From Clostridium sp. 1001275B_160808_H3 (lineage in GTDB: Bacteria > Bacillota > Clostridia > Clostridiales > Clostridiaceae), in assembly GCF_015550425.1 (NCBI RefSeq), contig NZ_JADNAT010000008.1, forward strand, positions 62,001 to 126,000: a stretch of 64,000 bases of DNA. Reading direction: 5' to 3'. The translations under genes were made by a program, and so were the position numbers. The number at the start of each line of letters is the position of its first letter. The stretch's first letter is position 1. A model generated the notes under the pieces. That model made no database searches, was not told where the DNA came from, and saw only the letters and a program-made list of their open reading frames with translations. Positions 19,329 through 27,932 of this stretch are shown piece by piece.

Positions 19329-19716
19329 GGAATTTAATATTAATAATTATGCACATATTCTCTAAGATTCTTTAAACTTCCATCTTACCCCAATAAAGTT
19401 TATATAGATTGAAAATATTAAGTTATAATTCACTTACTTCACATATTAATAGCATATTTGCTGATATATATTTTAGATAGTATTTGTTTTATTTATTGCT
19501 TATTATATTATACAACACATCTGCATAAATATACACTTCTTTGAATAAAAATTCTAGACTATTGAATTTTTTATTTACGTATTTATATTCAATGACTTAT
19601 TTGTAAAAATATTCTATAATTATATTGAAAATCAATTTTATTGCTGATATAATATTGTATATTATAACTCTTAATGGAATATAAAATACCATTAATTAAA
19701 TGAGGAGGTTAATAAT

Positions 19717-20448
19717 TTGCTTAAACTAGATAATGTTAGTAAAAAATTTAAAGCCACCAAAGTAGTTGACAATTTATCTTTTTCAGTTAATAAAGGTGAA
19801 ATAGTTGGTTTACTTGGTGAAAATGGGGCAGGAAAAACAACAACTTTAAGAATGATTTCTACTATGCTAGAAATAACAGAAGGTAAAATTAAAGTTAATG
19901 AAATTGATGTAAAATCAAACCCTGAAAGTGTCAGAAAAGAAATAGGAATTCTATTTGGGGGAGACGTAGGCTTATATGACAGATTAAGCGGCAGAGAAAA
20001 TATAAGATACTTTGCAAATCTTTATGGAATGACTAAAAAAGAAGCTGATGAAAGAATAGATAATTTAGCAAAAAGCTTTGGTATGGAGGATTATATAAAC
20101 AAGCCTGTTGGAAAATATTCTAGAGGTATGAAACAAAAAATATCTATCGCTAGATCAATAGTTCATAATCCATCTATTATGCTATTTGATGAACCAACTA
20201 CTGGCTTAGATGTTAGTGCTGCTAGAATAGTACAAGACTTCATACTACAATGTAAAAGCGAAAATAAAGTAATACTATTTTCTAGTCATTCTATGAAGGA
20301 AGTAGAAAAATTATGTGATAGAGTTGTAATTATAAATAAGGGTAAATTAATAGAAGATTGCACATTAAGTACATTAAAAGATAAATATAATAATGAAGAT
20401 TTAGAAGAAACATTCTTAAAACTTATAGGAGGTAAGTCTAATGAATAA
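19717..20448 (+). CDS. natA: ABC transporter ATP-binding protein, NatA type
   Basis: This 243-residue ATPase drives an ABC-2 exporter. It has Walker A GENGAGKTT, Q-loop region IGILFGGDVGLYDRLSGRENI, signature YSRGMKQKISIARS, Walker B IMLFDEPTTGLD and the H-loop switch ILFSSHSMKEVEKLCDR. The start is TTG at 19717 after GAGGAGGT. It overlaps the permease gene by 8 nt, so the two are translationally coupled. Sequence style and pairing with a NatB-like permease point to the Na+/cation-extruding NatAB family of Firmicutes; the substrate itself is inferred. Confidence 0.9.
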   Translation: MLKLDNVSKKFKATKVVDNLSFSVNKGEIVGLLGENGAGKTTTLRMISTMLEITEGKIKVNEIDVKSNPESVRKEIGILFGGDVGLYDRLSGRENIRYFANLYGMTKKEADERIDNLAKSFGMEDYINKPVGKYSRGMKQKISIARSIVHNPSIMLFDEPTTGLDVSAARIVQDFILQCKSENKVILFSSHSMKEVEKLCDRVVIINKGKLIEDCTLSTLKDKYNNEDLEETFLKLIGGKSNE

Positions 20449-21628
20449 CTTTTTAACAGTTTTAAAGAAAGAACTATTAGACATTGTAAGGGATAAAAAA
20501 ACATTAGTATTTACTTTAATTCTCCCTATACTTATTTATCCTATAATGTTTAAATTCATGTCATCTGCAATGGAGAAAACTCAATCAGACGTACAAAAAG
20601 AAATTAATATATATATTGATGGCGATAAGGATTCTTCTATGGCAAAAGCTATAACATCTCTAGATAATATTAAAATGCCAGAAACAGAATCTCCAACAGA
20701 CTCCCTAAAAAATGGGGATATTCAGCTTATCGTAAAAATTCCTGAGAATTTCGATGAAAACATATCTCAAGGAAAAAACGATACTATTGAATTATTAATA
20801 GATGAAGAATCTAATAAATCTATGATTGCAAGTAGCATGATTAGTGAAATATATGAAAACTATAAAAAATCTATAGTTGAACAACGCCTAGCCGATAAAG
20901 GAATAGACTCAACTATACTTACTCCATTTGAAGTTAGTGTTAAATCAGGAATAAACACTGATAATGAAGATATTAATGGTGGTGCTGCAATGCTTCTAAC
21001 TATGATTCCAACATTAATTGTAATTCTTATGGTATCTTCTACTGTAGGTATGGCAGCAGATCTTGGTGCAGGTGAAAAAGAAAGATTTACATTTGAACCA
21101 CTTTTATCAACTTCAGCTAAGAGATCTTCATTACTTTGGGGTAAAATAACAGCTTTATGTACAGTTTCATTTATAGCTTTGATTGCTAACTTAGCTGCTA
21201 TGGTATTTTCAATGCAAAAGTTCATGAATTTTGGAGAAGGTGAAATACAATTTAATTTAGCACCATCAACTATATTAGGTATGTTAATAATAGGCTGCTT
21301 GGTATTAGTAACATTATCAGCATTACAAATTTCAGTAAGTATTTATGCAAGATCAACTAAAGAAGCAAATTCTTATTTAGCTGCAATTACAATGCCTACT
21401 ATGATTTTAGCTTTCTTGCCTTACATGATGGATGCAAAAGGAATAAATCCAGCATTCTTTAACATTCCTATAACTAATGCAATTTGCTTAATGAAAGAAT
21501 TTACCGTTGGAATATTTGACATTAAACATATAGCTTTAGTAGTTGGATGGCATTTAGTTTATATAGTTGCATCAATTATATTTGCTAAATTTATGTTCTC
21601 TAAAGAAGAAGTTATATTTAGGAATTAA
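20441..21628 (+). CDS. natB: ABC-2 type permease, NatB type
   Basis: This 395-residue permease has one N-terminal membrane helix (KTLVFTLILPILIYPIMFKF). A large extracytoplasmic domain of about 130 residues follows, then about five or six helices in the C-terminal half (for example MLLTMIPTLIVILMVSSTVG and ALIANLAAMVF). The loop GAGEKERFTFEPLLSTSAKRSSLLWGK is the usual cytoplasmic coupling segment of NatB/ABC-2 proteins. It is coupled to NatA by an 8-nt overlap. The role is probably export of Na+ or another small compound at the cytoplasmic membrane. Confidence 0.9.
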   Translation: MNNFLTVLKKELLDIVRDKKTLVFTLILPILIYPIMFKFMSSAMEKTQSDVQKEINIYIDGDKDSSMAKAITSLDNIKMPETESPTDSLKNGDIQLIVKIPENFDENISQGKNDTIELLIDEESNKSMIASSMISEIYENYKKSIVEQRLADKGIDSTILTPFEVSVKSGINTDNEDINGGAAMLLTMIPTLIVILMVSSTVGMAADLGAGEKERFTFEPLLSTSAKRSSLLWGKITALCTVSFIALIANLAAMVFSMQKFMNFGEGEIQFNLAPSTILGMLIIGCLVLVTLSALQISVSIYARSTKEANSYLAAITMPTMILAFLPYMMDAKGINPAFFNIPITNAICLMKEFTVGIFDIKHIALVVGWHLVYIVASIIFAKFMFSKEEVIFRN

Positions 21629-21634
21629 CAAGTG

Positions 21635-21758
21635 ATAATGGACAATGCATAATTATGGATATAATTCACTAAGGTGAATTATTAAAAATAAAAAAATAAA
21701 GGAATTCAGCTTTAGGCTGAATTCCGTCCTTAATTATCAATTGTCCATTTTCCATTAT
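21635..21758. repeat. MITE-like element with imperfect terminal inverted repeats
   Basis: The left arm at 21635-21659 begins ATAATGGACAATGCATAATT. The right arm at 21727-21758, in reverse complement, begins ATAATGG, has a 7-nt insertion, and continues ACAATTGATAATTAAGGA. The arms flank about 65 bp that contain the terminator at 21701-21725. The element fills the gap between two convergent genes and codes for nothing. Clear target-site duplication is not visible. Confidence 0.45.
21680..21725 (-). terminator. Terminator of the 21762 gene
   Basis: A perfect 10-bp stem (GGAATTCAGC with GCTGAATTCC, 5-nt loop) is followed on the minus strand by TTTATTTTTTTATTTTT. Confidence 0.88.
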
Positions 21759-21761
21759 AAA

Positions 21762-22037
21762 TTATTTAAGTTCTGCTAGTTTTTTATCAAATTTTCTTAT
21801 ATCAGGCCAAGTATGATAATTAGCGCCTTCTTTTGAATGATATTCCTCAAAGTCCTCTACACTAATCTCATATGTTTCAAAATCATCTAATTCTATCTCT
21901 ATATAGTTGTTATCATTTATATTAAAACTAGTTACTTCTCCTGTAGGTATAACTTCGCTTCCATAATAAAATATAATTCCATTTTCTATAAGTGTCTCAT
22001 AGATTTCTAAAACTTCGTCTTTAATGTTTTCTATCAT
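21762..22037 (-). CDS. Small acidic protein of unknown function
   Basis: This 91-residue protein is rich in Asp/Glu and aromatic residues and has no signal peptide, cysteine or membrane segment. The middle reads as alternating beta strands (EVTSFNINDNNYIEIELDDF) and the end as a helix (RKFDKKLAEL). I do not recognise the family. It begins 13 bp after the short-chain dehydrogenase stop on the same strand, so they probably share a transcript. Ribosome site and codon use are normal for the window, so it is likely a real gene. Confidence 0.7.
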   Translation of the reverse strand: MIENIKDEVLEIYETLIENGIIFYYGSEVIPTGEVTSFNINDNNYIEIELDDFETYEISVEDFEEYHSKEGANYHTWPDIRKFDKKLAELK

Positions 22038-22050
22038 AGTAATAATTCAC

Positions 22051-22839
22051 CTATCCCTTATTCATCATTAGTATTATCTTTCTAGATAAGCTTCTAGGAA
22101 TAATCTTATTCACCGCAACAATGACCTTATTTTTAAATCCAGGAATTATTATTAGCTTTCCCTTTTTAAAATCCCTATAAGCTACTTCTGCTACTTTTTT
22201 TGGTGTCATTAATGCTTTTTTAGCAGATTCTTTTTTTCTTATTCCTGCTTTATCTTGAAATCCAGTACTTACAGGTCCTGGACACAAGCAACTTATCCTT
22301 ATTCCCGTTCCCTTTAATTCTTCATATATAGCTTCTGTAAAATTTAACACATAGGCTTTTGATGCATAATAGGTAGCCATCTTAGGACCTGCACAAAAAG
22401 CTGCTGTCGAAGCAACATTCATTATAGCCCCCTCACCATGACTTATCATTATTGGTAAAAACATCTTAGTCAATTCTGTTAGAGCTCTTACATTTACATC
22501 TATTAAATTTAATTCTTTTTCTCTTTCTATTTCACTTAGGTAACCAAAGGACCCCAATCCTGCATTATTTATTAAAATATCCACAGTTATATTTTTTTTA
22601 TCAACAAAACTTAATAGTTTTTCACAGGAGTTATCCTCAGATAAATCTAAAGATATGCTATAAACGTTAATATTATATAATAACATTAACTCTTCTTTTA
22701 CCTTTTCTAGCTTTTCCTCATCTCTTGCAACTAAAATTAAGTTATTTCCATCATTAGCATACAGCTTTGCTAATTCATATCCAATCCCAGTAGTAGCTCC
22801 AGTTATAAGTACATAGCTCCTACCATAAGGTTTACCCAT
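22051..22839 (-). CDS. Short-chain dehydrogenase/reductase (SDR)
   Basis: This 262-residue classical SDR oxidoreductase has a Rossmann fold. The nucleotide-binding motif is GATTGIGYELAKLY, the strand-4 motif LINNAGLGSFG, the catalytic serine lies in IMNVASTAAF, and the Tyr/Lys pair is in YYASKAY. Substrate-loop residues PGPVSTGFQDKAG follow, and the C-terminus is basic and hydrophobic, which may associate with membrane. Relatives are annotated as DltE-like or YqjQ-like oxidoreductases acting on unknown alcohols or ketones. ATG at 22839 is preceded by GGAGG. The likely cofactor is NADP(H), from the basic residue context after the glycine motif; that is inference. Confidence 0.9.
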   Translation of the reverse strand: MGKPYGRSYVLITGATTGIGYELAKLYANDGNNLILVARDEEKLEKVKEELMLLYNINVYSISLDLSEDNSCEKLLSFVDKKNITVDILINNAGLGSFGYLSEIEREKELNLIDVNVRALTELTKMFLPIMISHGEGAIMNVASTAAFCAGPKMATYYASKAYVLNFTEAIYEELKGTGIRISCLCPGPVSTGFQDKAGIRKKESAKKALMTPKKVAEVAYRDFKKGKLIIIPGFKNKVIVAVNKIIPRSLSRKIILMMNKG

Positions 22840-22958
22840 AAAAAATCCTCCACAAAATTTATTTATTAAAATTTATATTTAAATATATCATATAGTCATA
22901 TATATATAAATATTAAATAAGATTAGAATATATAATGAAAACACCTATTTTCCTATAA

Positions 22959-22990
22959 AAAATAGAGAGAGGTTGTCCTCTCTCTATTTT
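22959..22990 (-). terminator. Terminator of the NCS2 permease gene
   Basis: A perfect 14-bp stem (22959-22972 with 22977-22990, TTGT/ACAA loop) is followed by a T run. It could work on either strand. Confidence 0.85.
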
Positions 22991-23075
22991 GCTAAATTTA
23001 TCTTATATATAATTAAAATCTTTAATAATATAGTAATTTTAAAAACTACATATTGCATTTACAGTAATTTAAATT

Positions 23076-24470
23076 TTACTTTATACCATTAATAATAAAA
23101 TTAATTAAGAACAAAGCACTTACAACATACATTATTGGATGTACATCCTTAGCTTCTCTTTTAACTATTTTAGCTAAACAATATGTTACAAATCCAGCTG
23201 CTACACCATTTGAAATGCTTCCTGTAAAAGGCATGAATGTCACTACAAAAAATGCTGGCATAGCTACTTCAAAATCACTCCAATCAATATTTTTGAAGGA
23301 TTCCATCATTAAGATACCTACTACTATTAACGCTGGAGCAGTAGCTGCTGATGGTACCATCCCCATTATAGGTGATATAAATAATGATAATATAAATAAA
23401 ATAGCTACTGTAACTGAAGTTAATCCAGTTCTTCCACCTTGTCCAATTCCTGCTGCACTTTCAACATATGTTGTTGTATTACTTGTTCCTAATAAAGCTC
23501 CTATTGAAGTAGCTGTTGCATCTGCAAATAAAGCTCTTTCTAATTTTGATGAAAAATTATTTCCACCTTCAAATAGCTTTTCATCATTATCATCAAATAT
23601 TCCTGCTTTTCTTCCTGTTCCTAAAAATGTACCAATTGTATCAAAAGTATCTGATAAAGAAAATGCAAATATCGTAATCAACACTAAAGATATTTTAGAT
23701 GGATCACTAAATAATCCAACAAAATCTAACTTAAAAAATGTTGGTGCTATACTTGGAATCCCAAAACTAATTTGTGAAAAGTCAGGCACTTGAGTTACTC
23801 CCATAAAGATGCCAACAACTGTAGTTAAAAGAATTCCTAATAAAATTGCACCCTTGAATTTAAGAAGCATTAATATAAGAGTAATTACTAATCCTATTAA
23901 TGCTAATAAAGCTACTGGGTCCTTAAAGTCAGTCATTGCTAAATTCACACTGTTAAATATTGACGAGTCTCCTGATGAAGTAATTTGATTAGCAGCTTCT
24001 CCTGTGAAAGTAAGAAAATGTGCTTGCTTAATACCTAAGAATGCAATGAAGAGACCTATACCTCCTGAAATTGCATATTGAAGTGAATGAGGAATAGCTT
24101 GTATTATCATTTTTCTTATTTTTGTAGTAGTAATAATAATATTAATAATTCCACAAATGAATACCATAGCTAAAGCTTGTTGCCATGTGAATCCAAGTCC
24201 CAATACTACTGTAAATGTAAAAAATGCATTTAGTCCCATTCCTGGTGCTTGTGCAAAGGGTACATTAGCTACTAATCCCATAACTAGAGTTCCTATAGCT
24301 GCTGCAATAATTGTAGCAACAAAAACAGCATTTTTATCCATTCCTGCTGCTGCTAAGATAGATGGATTTACAAATAAAATATATGCCATTGTTAGAAATG
24401 TAGTTAATCCTGCCATTAATTCAGTTTTAACATCTGTTCCATTTTCCTTAAGTTTAAAAAATTTATTCAT
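23076..24470 (-). CDS. NCS2-family purine (hypoxanthine/guanine/adenine) permease
   Basis: This 464-residue protein has about 12-14 hydrophobic segments and belongs to the AzgA/PbuG branch of nucleobase permeases. Family marks are TELMAGLTTFLTMAYILFVN at the N-terminus, AQAPGMGLNAFFTFTVV in the third region, and LGTSNTTTYVESAAGIGQGGRTG around the substrate site. It probably imports purine bases by proton symport. I looked upstream (24480-24740) for a purine riboswitch core and saw none, so control is probably by promoter alone. ATG at 24470 follows GAGGGGG. Substrate preference within purines is not decidable by eye. Confidence 0.93.
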   Translation of the reverse strand: MNKFFKLKENGTDVKTELMAGLTTFLTMAYILFVNPSILAAAGMDKNAVFVATIIAAAIGTLVMGLVANVPFAQAPGMGLNAFFTFTVVLGLGFTWQQALAMVFICGIINIIITTTKIRKMIIQAIPHSLQYAISGGIGLFIAFLGIKQAHFLTFTGEAANQITSSGDSSIFNSVNLAMTDFKDPVALLALIGLVITLILMLLKFKGAILLGILLTTVVGIFMGVTQVPDFSQISFGIPSIAPTFFKLDFVGLFSDPSKISLVLITIFAFSLSDTFDTIGTFLGTGRKAGIFDDNDEKLFEGGNNFSSKLERALFADATATSIGALLGTSNTTTYVESAAGIGQGGRTGLTSVTVAILFILSLFISPIMGMVPSAATAPALIVVGILMMESFKNIDWSDFEVAMPAFFVVTFMPFTGSISNGVAAGFVTYCLAKIVKREAKDVHPIMYVVSALFLINFIINGIK

Positions 24471-24741
24471 GATAGCCCCCTCATTTTCGAATATTATATA
24501 GATATATTATCATTTCATTCGTATTTAATCAACATATTTTTTGCACTTTTTCTTAAATACTACCATTTTTACATAATATATTAATATTAAAGCTAAACAA
24601 CTGCCATTAGTTAAACTATTTATTAAATAAATACGAATATTATGTTAAGCATCCATATTTAAATATTTGCTTGATTATATGGTTTAATTATTAAGGAAAT
24701 TTTATATTTATTGATATAAAATTTCACTTCATCACCATATA

Positions 24742-24770
24742 TTTACAATAAAGTTTCAAAGTGGTACAAT
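24742..24770 (+). promoter_or_regulatory. Promoter of the tandem unknown-family genes
   Basis: TTTACA (24742-24747) and TACAAT (24765-24770) are spaced by 17 nt, about 60 bp upstream of the first copy. Confidence 0.65.
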
Positions 24771-24828
24771 GTAGATAATATTTATATGTATATTTTAAAT
24801 GAATATATTGTTGAAAGGAGATTTTATT

Positions 24829-25164
24829 TTGGTTTTTACTATGGCGAGCATGAATATAGTAATTCATGTAATTAACAATACATCTATGGATTTAGAAAAA
24901 TGTACTATTGAGCACACAGGCAACGGTGGTCACCCCATTAAATTAGGAAATATTAAATCAATGGAAAAAACTAGTGAAGAAATGTGTATCTTAACTTCAA
25001 GAGAAAAATCAGAACTTATTTTTAGTTATACTCTAAACTGAGAAAAATATAGCTCAACAGTATACGATAAAATAATTTTTTCTGATGTTAGACCAATAAC
25101 TATCACTATAACTGAAGAAAATAACACTTTAATATTTAATCTTAAGCATAAATCAAACGACTAA
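24829..25164 (+). pseudogene. First copy of tandem unknown family, broken by an in-frame TGA
   Basis: Read from TTG 24829 (AAAGGAG 8 nt upstream; ATG 24841 is also possible), the frame runs through NIVIHVINNTS and HTGNGGHPIKLGNIKS to SELIFSYTLN and meets TGA at 25039-25041. Beyond the TGA the same frame stays open and homologous: EKYSSTVYD, then SDVRPITITITEENNTLIFN, ending with TAA at 25162-25164. Copies 2 and 3 continue through this point (FSYVLGENRYS; LNYVLNGKNHSS), where they have Glu or Gly codons. A single substitution, for example GGA to TGA, explains the break. The lesion looks recent because both halves are otherwise intact. Confidence 0.85.
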
Positions 25165-25180
25165 TTTTAAGGAGATGTAA

Positions 25181-25555
25181 TTGATAAAGAAAATCATGCC
25201 TTTTCTTTTTACAGGAAACCAATTTAATCTAAGGAATATAATTGTTTACGTAAGGAACAATACTTCAAAAACACTAGAGGACGTAACTATTCAACACACA
25301 GGTCCAGGAGGACATTCTATCAAATTAGGCACTATTAAGCCTAATAGTAATGATACTCAAGAGGAAATTTGTTCAACAACAATAGTAAATAAATCTGAAT
25401 TAATATTTAGTTATGTGCTAGGTGAAAACAGATATAGCTTAGTTGTCTATGATGATGTTATTAATACCGATATAAGACCAATAGTAATTACTATAACTGA
25501 AGAAGATAATAATTTAATTTTTAATACTGAAAGAATACCTGGTAAAGATATATAA
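25181..25555 (+). CDS. Second copy of tandem unknown small-protein family
   Basis: This 124-residue protein starts with TTG at 25181 after AAGGAGATG. I do not recognise the family. After a variable N-terminus it has a region that reads as an Ig-like beta sandwich: IIVYVRNNTSKTLEDVTIQH, then TGPGGHSIKLGTIKP, EEIC, KSELIFSYVL, YSLVVYDD, TDIRPIVITITEEDNNLIF. The hallmark shared by all three copies is HTG/RTG-x-GGH-x-I-x-LG-x-I-K and, later, D-x-RPI-x-I-x-I-x-E. No signal peptide is seen. The start lies 17 bp after copy 1, inside one operon. Confidence 0.8.
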   Translation: MIKKIMPFLFTGNQFNLRNIIVYVRNNTSKTLEDVTIQHTGPGGHSIKLGTIKPNSNDTQEEICSTTIVNKSELIFSYVLGENRYSLVVYDDVINTDIRPIVITITEEDNNLIFNTERIPGKDI

Positions 25556-25582
25556 TAAATATTTAAATGAGGAGCGCTTGTA

Positions 25583-25975
25583 ATGAAAAGAGAAGTTCAA
25601 AAATTTCCTGTTTCTTGGTTGCTTTTTAGTAGTGACTTTAATAGACACAATACAACTCTATATATAAAGAATCATACAGCTTATAATTTAGAAAATACGA
25701 CTATTGAAAGAACAGGAATAGGTGGCCATCCTATTGAGTTAGGAACTATAAAAGCAATGAGTAGTGATATTAATGAAGAAATATACCCTTCACCAATTAT
25801 GGAAAAGTCAGATTTAATCTTAAATTATGTACTAAATGGTAAAAATCACAGTTCAGTTATACATGGTAATATAATTCTTACTGATATAAGGCCTATCGTC
25901 ATTGATATAATTGAAGAAAATGGAGAATTAAATTTTTCAGCAACTCGTATAGCACATGAAGATATAATTAATTAA
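25583..25975 (+). CDS. Third copy of tandem unknown small-protein family
   Basis: This is a 130-residue paralogue of the two preceding genes. It has its own N-terminus (MKREVQKFPVSWLLF) and then the shared domain: TTLYIKNHTAYNLENTTIER, TGIGGHPIELGTIKA, EEIYPSP, KSDLILNYVLNG, TDIRPIVIDIIEENGELNF. ATG at 25583 is preceded by GAGGAGCG. Identity to the other copies is moderate in protein and lower in DNA, so the duplication is not recent. It ends at a strong bidirectional terminator. The function is unknown; the beta-rich pattern would suit a binding protein, but that is inference. Confidence 0.8.
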   Translation: MKREVQKFPVSWLLFSSDFNRHNTTLYIKNHTAYNLENTTIERTGIGGHPIELGTIKAMSSDINEEIYPSPIMEKSDLILNYVLNGKNHSSVIHGNIILTDIRPIVIDIIEENGELNFSATRIAHEDIIN

Positions 25976-26010
25976 AAATAAAAGTGAGGACTTAGTACCT
26001 CACTTTTATT
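25975..26010 (+). terminator. Bidirectional terminator between the tandem family and ydcF-like gene
   Basis: The stem AAAGTGAGG with CCTCACTTT (25981-25989 and 25998-26006) is extended by flanking A and T runs that serve both convergent transcripts. Confidence 0.88.
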
Positions 26011-26020
26011 TTACTCTAAA

Positions 26021-26674
26021 TTATTTCTTTTCGTCTTCAGTCACTCTTCCATCTGAGCTGCTTACAGGAATTGCTTCTCCTAAAAATTTAGGTTCTGGTT
26101 TTAATATATTTACATAAATAAAATCTTTTAATTGTGCTAAAACTTCACGCTTTTTATAACTATCCATCAATTGATATTGTCTTTTATCTGACTTTATTCC
26201 ATAAGCATCTATTCCTAATTTTTTAGCTATATATAAAGCTCTTGGCAAATGATATTCGTTCGTTACTATTATTGCCTTATCAACTTTAAAAATCTCTTTT
26301 GCTCTATACATTGTATCATAAGTACTAAAGCCTGCATGATCCATAAAAATTAATTTTTCATCTATATCATTTTGTAAGATATATTTTTTCATAGATCCAA
26401 CTTCATTATATTCTTCTCTACCATGATCTCCACTTAATAAAAATACGTTTGCTAGTCCAGCTTCAAAGACTTCTAATGAAGTTTCTAATCTATCTGCTAG
26501 TATATCTGATGGTGTTCCGTCTACTCTAACTCCAGCCCCTAGTACTATAATTGCATCACTTTCACTAGGAATATCTTCAATATTATAAATATATTTTTTA
26601 TAGCTATTGACTGTTGAAATGGTTATACTTATGGATATTATTAATATCATTAGTAATATTATAAATATACTCAT
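26021..26674 (-). CDS. YdcF/SanA/ElyC-family membrane protein (DUF218)
   Basis: This 217-residue protein has one N-terminal membrane helix (FIILLMILIISISITI) and an extracytoplasmic DUF218 domain. The family motifs are AIIVLGAGVRVDGTPSDILADRL, FLLSGDHGREEYNE, and IIVTNEYHLPRALYIAKKLG. Relatives (SanA, ElyC) affect envelope integrity and vancomycin tolerance; the biochemical activity is unsettled. I prefer ATG 26674, which has a GGGG-rich site upstream, over GTG 26689, which has none. The GNAT acetyltransferase gene lies 54 bp upstream on the same strand. Confidence 0.88.
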   Translation of the reverse strand: MSIFIILLMILIISISITISTVNSYKKYIYNIEDIPSESDAIIVLGAGVRVDGTPSDILADRLETSLEVFEAGLANVFLLSGDHGREEYNEVGSMKKYILQNDIDEKLIFMDHAGFSTYDTMYRAKEIFKVDKAIIVTNEYHLPRALYIAKKLGIDAYGIKSDKRQYQLMDSYKKREVLAQLKDFIYVNILKPEPKFLGEAIPVSSSDGRVTEDEKK

Positions 26675-26728
26675 AATTCTTTTCCCCACTTCTAAATTTG
26701 AAATTTCTCATAAAACCCTCTTAATACA

Positions 26729-27199
26729 TTATATTCCGTACTTCATTTTAATGTGTGGAATTCCTGCTTCATCATATTCTTCTGAGGCTTCCTTAAACCC
26801 TACAGAATTGTATAATTCCTTTATATAACTTTGCGCTGATATTGTTATCTTTTCTTGTTTAAAATTCTTATGTATCTCTTGAATTGCTTTAATCATCATT
26901 TCTTTAGCCAACTTTTTTCCTCTATACTCTTTTAAAACTAACACCCTTCCTATAGATGCCTCTTCATAAGATAGTCCTGGTGGTAGTAATCTGCAATATC
27001 CCACTACACTTTCTTCCCCATCTTTATTATCTATTGCAAATAAGTGCACACACTTCTTATCTTTATCATCAAAGTCATTTTCACAAGTAATCTTTTGCTC
27101 ACAAGCAAAAACCTCATATCTAACTTTAGCTATTTCATAAAGTTCACTTATGTTAAGTTCATTAAAATACTTACTTCTAAACTCAATTTTATTCTCCAT
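26729..27199 (-). CDS. GNAT-family N-acetyltransferase, ElaA-like
   Basis: This 156-residue acetyltransferase probably uses acetyl-CoA. The N-terminal part YEIAKVRYEVFACEQKI and the acceptor-side CRLLPPG segment resemble ElaA. The acetyl-CoA pocket is ASIGRVLVLKEYRGKKLAKE (R-x2-G-x-G/A-type loop), followed by ISAQSYIKELYNSVGFKEAS and a closing HIKMKYG strand. The target is unknown and could be a small amine or a protein. ATG at 27199 with AAGGAGTAT upstream. It diverges from the ECF sigma gene. Confidence 0.88.
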   Translation of the reverse strand: MENKIEFRSKYFNELNISELYEIAKVRYEVFACEQKITCENDFDDKDKKCVHLFAIDNKDGEESVVGYCRLLPPGLSYEEASIGRVLVLKEYRGKKLAKEMMIKAIQEIHKNFKQEKITISAQSYIKELYNSVGFKEASEEYDEAGIPHIKMKYGI

Positions 27200-27353
27200 A
27201 TAATACTCCTTTTAAATTGCAATTTTTAATATATTATAATTATAATATTATCATTTTATCTTTTCTATATATATATCTACTTTAAGAATAGTAATATAAT
27301 TGTCATAGTTTTATAATATCTAAAAAATTTATTTATTATATTTTAATATTTAT

Positions 27354-27381
27354 GGAACCTTTTTATATATTTATTCGTCTA
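27354..27381 (+). promoter_or_regulatory. ECF-type promoter in front of the first sigma gene
   Basis: GGAACC (27354-27359) and CGTCTA (27376-27381) are separated by 16 nt. This matches ECF promoters of the GAAC/CGTC kind, so the sigma factor downstream probably drives its own operon. Confidence 0.72.
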
Positions 27382-27414
27382 TAATGTGAATCGATTCAGA
27401 AAGGGGCATTAATA

Positions 27415-27930
27415 ATGGTTAATGAACTATTATTCAAAAAAGCTGTAAAAGGCGATAAGGATAGCTTTATAAAATTAATAGAGCCAATTAAAGAAAAACT
27501 ATATAGAGTAGCATTTGTATACTTAAAAAATGAAGATGACGTTTTAGACTGTGTTCATGATGGAATAATAAAGGCAATAAAGTCATTAGAGACACTAAAA
27601 GAACCTCAACATTTTAATACTTGGATAACAAGAATAATTGTGAACGTCTGTAAGGATTATATTAAGAAAAACAGCAAGGTTGTTTTAGTTGATATAAATG
27701 ATTATGAAAATAACTTAATATCTGAAGATAATAAAAGTGATATTAATGAGGATATAAAAAGCGCTCTAAATAAGCTATCTGAAAAAGAAAGAGACTTAAT
27801 AGTAATGAGATATTTAGAAGATAAATCATTAAAAGATATAGTCACTAACACCAATTTACCACTAGGAACAGTTAAAAGCAGGCTAAATAGAACCTTAATA
27901 AAATTAAGAGAATATATGGGGGAAGCATAG
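27415..27930 (+). CDS. ECF-type RNA polymerase sigma factor (first of three)
   Basis: This 171-residue sigma-70 family protein has region 2 (LYRVAFVYLKNEDDVLDCVHDG, then LKEPQHFNTWITRIIVNVCKD) that melts the -10 element. Region 4 (LSEKERDLIVMRYLEDKSLKDI, then LPLGTVKSRLNRTLIKLRE) binds the -35. Regions 1 and 3 are absent, as in ECF group proteins of the SigV/SigI-like kind in Firmicutes. The start is ATG 27415 after AAAGGGG. The next gene starts 2 nt after the stop and encodes a one-helix membrane protein with DUF4179/DUF5643 features, the expected anti-sigma. Confidence 0.92.
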   Translation: MVNELLFKKAVKGDKDSFIKLIEPIKEKLYRVAFVYLKNEDDVLDCVHDGIIKAIKSLETLKEPQHFNTWITRIIVNVCKDYIKKNSKVVLVDINDYENNLISEDNKSDINEDIKSALNKLSEKERDLIVMRYLEDKSLKDIVTNTNLPLGTVKSRLNRTLIKLREYMGEA

Positions 27931-27932
27931 AA

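Noticed and set aside
23215..23793. 192-codon open frame on the plus strand opposite the purine permease
   Set aside because: It is antisense to a firmly identified gene, has no ribosome site, and has low-complexity shadow composition.
24480..24740. Possible purine riboswitch before the NCS2 permease
   Set aside because: I looked on the minus strand for the conserved three-way junction core (TATAAT...ATATGG...TTTCTACC...GACTA) and did not find it.
25039..25041. TGA as a selenocysteine codon in the first tandem copy
   Set aside because: Paralogues have Glu or Gly here and no Cys, and no SECIS-like hairpin directly follows, so a nonsense change is simpler.
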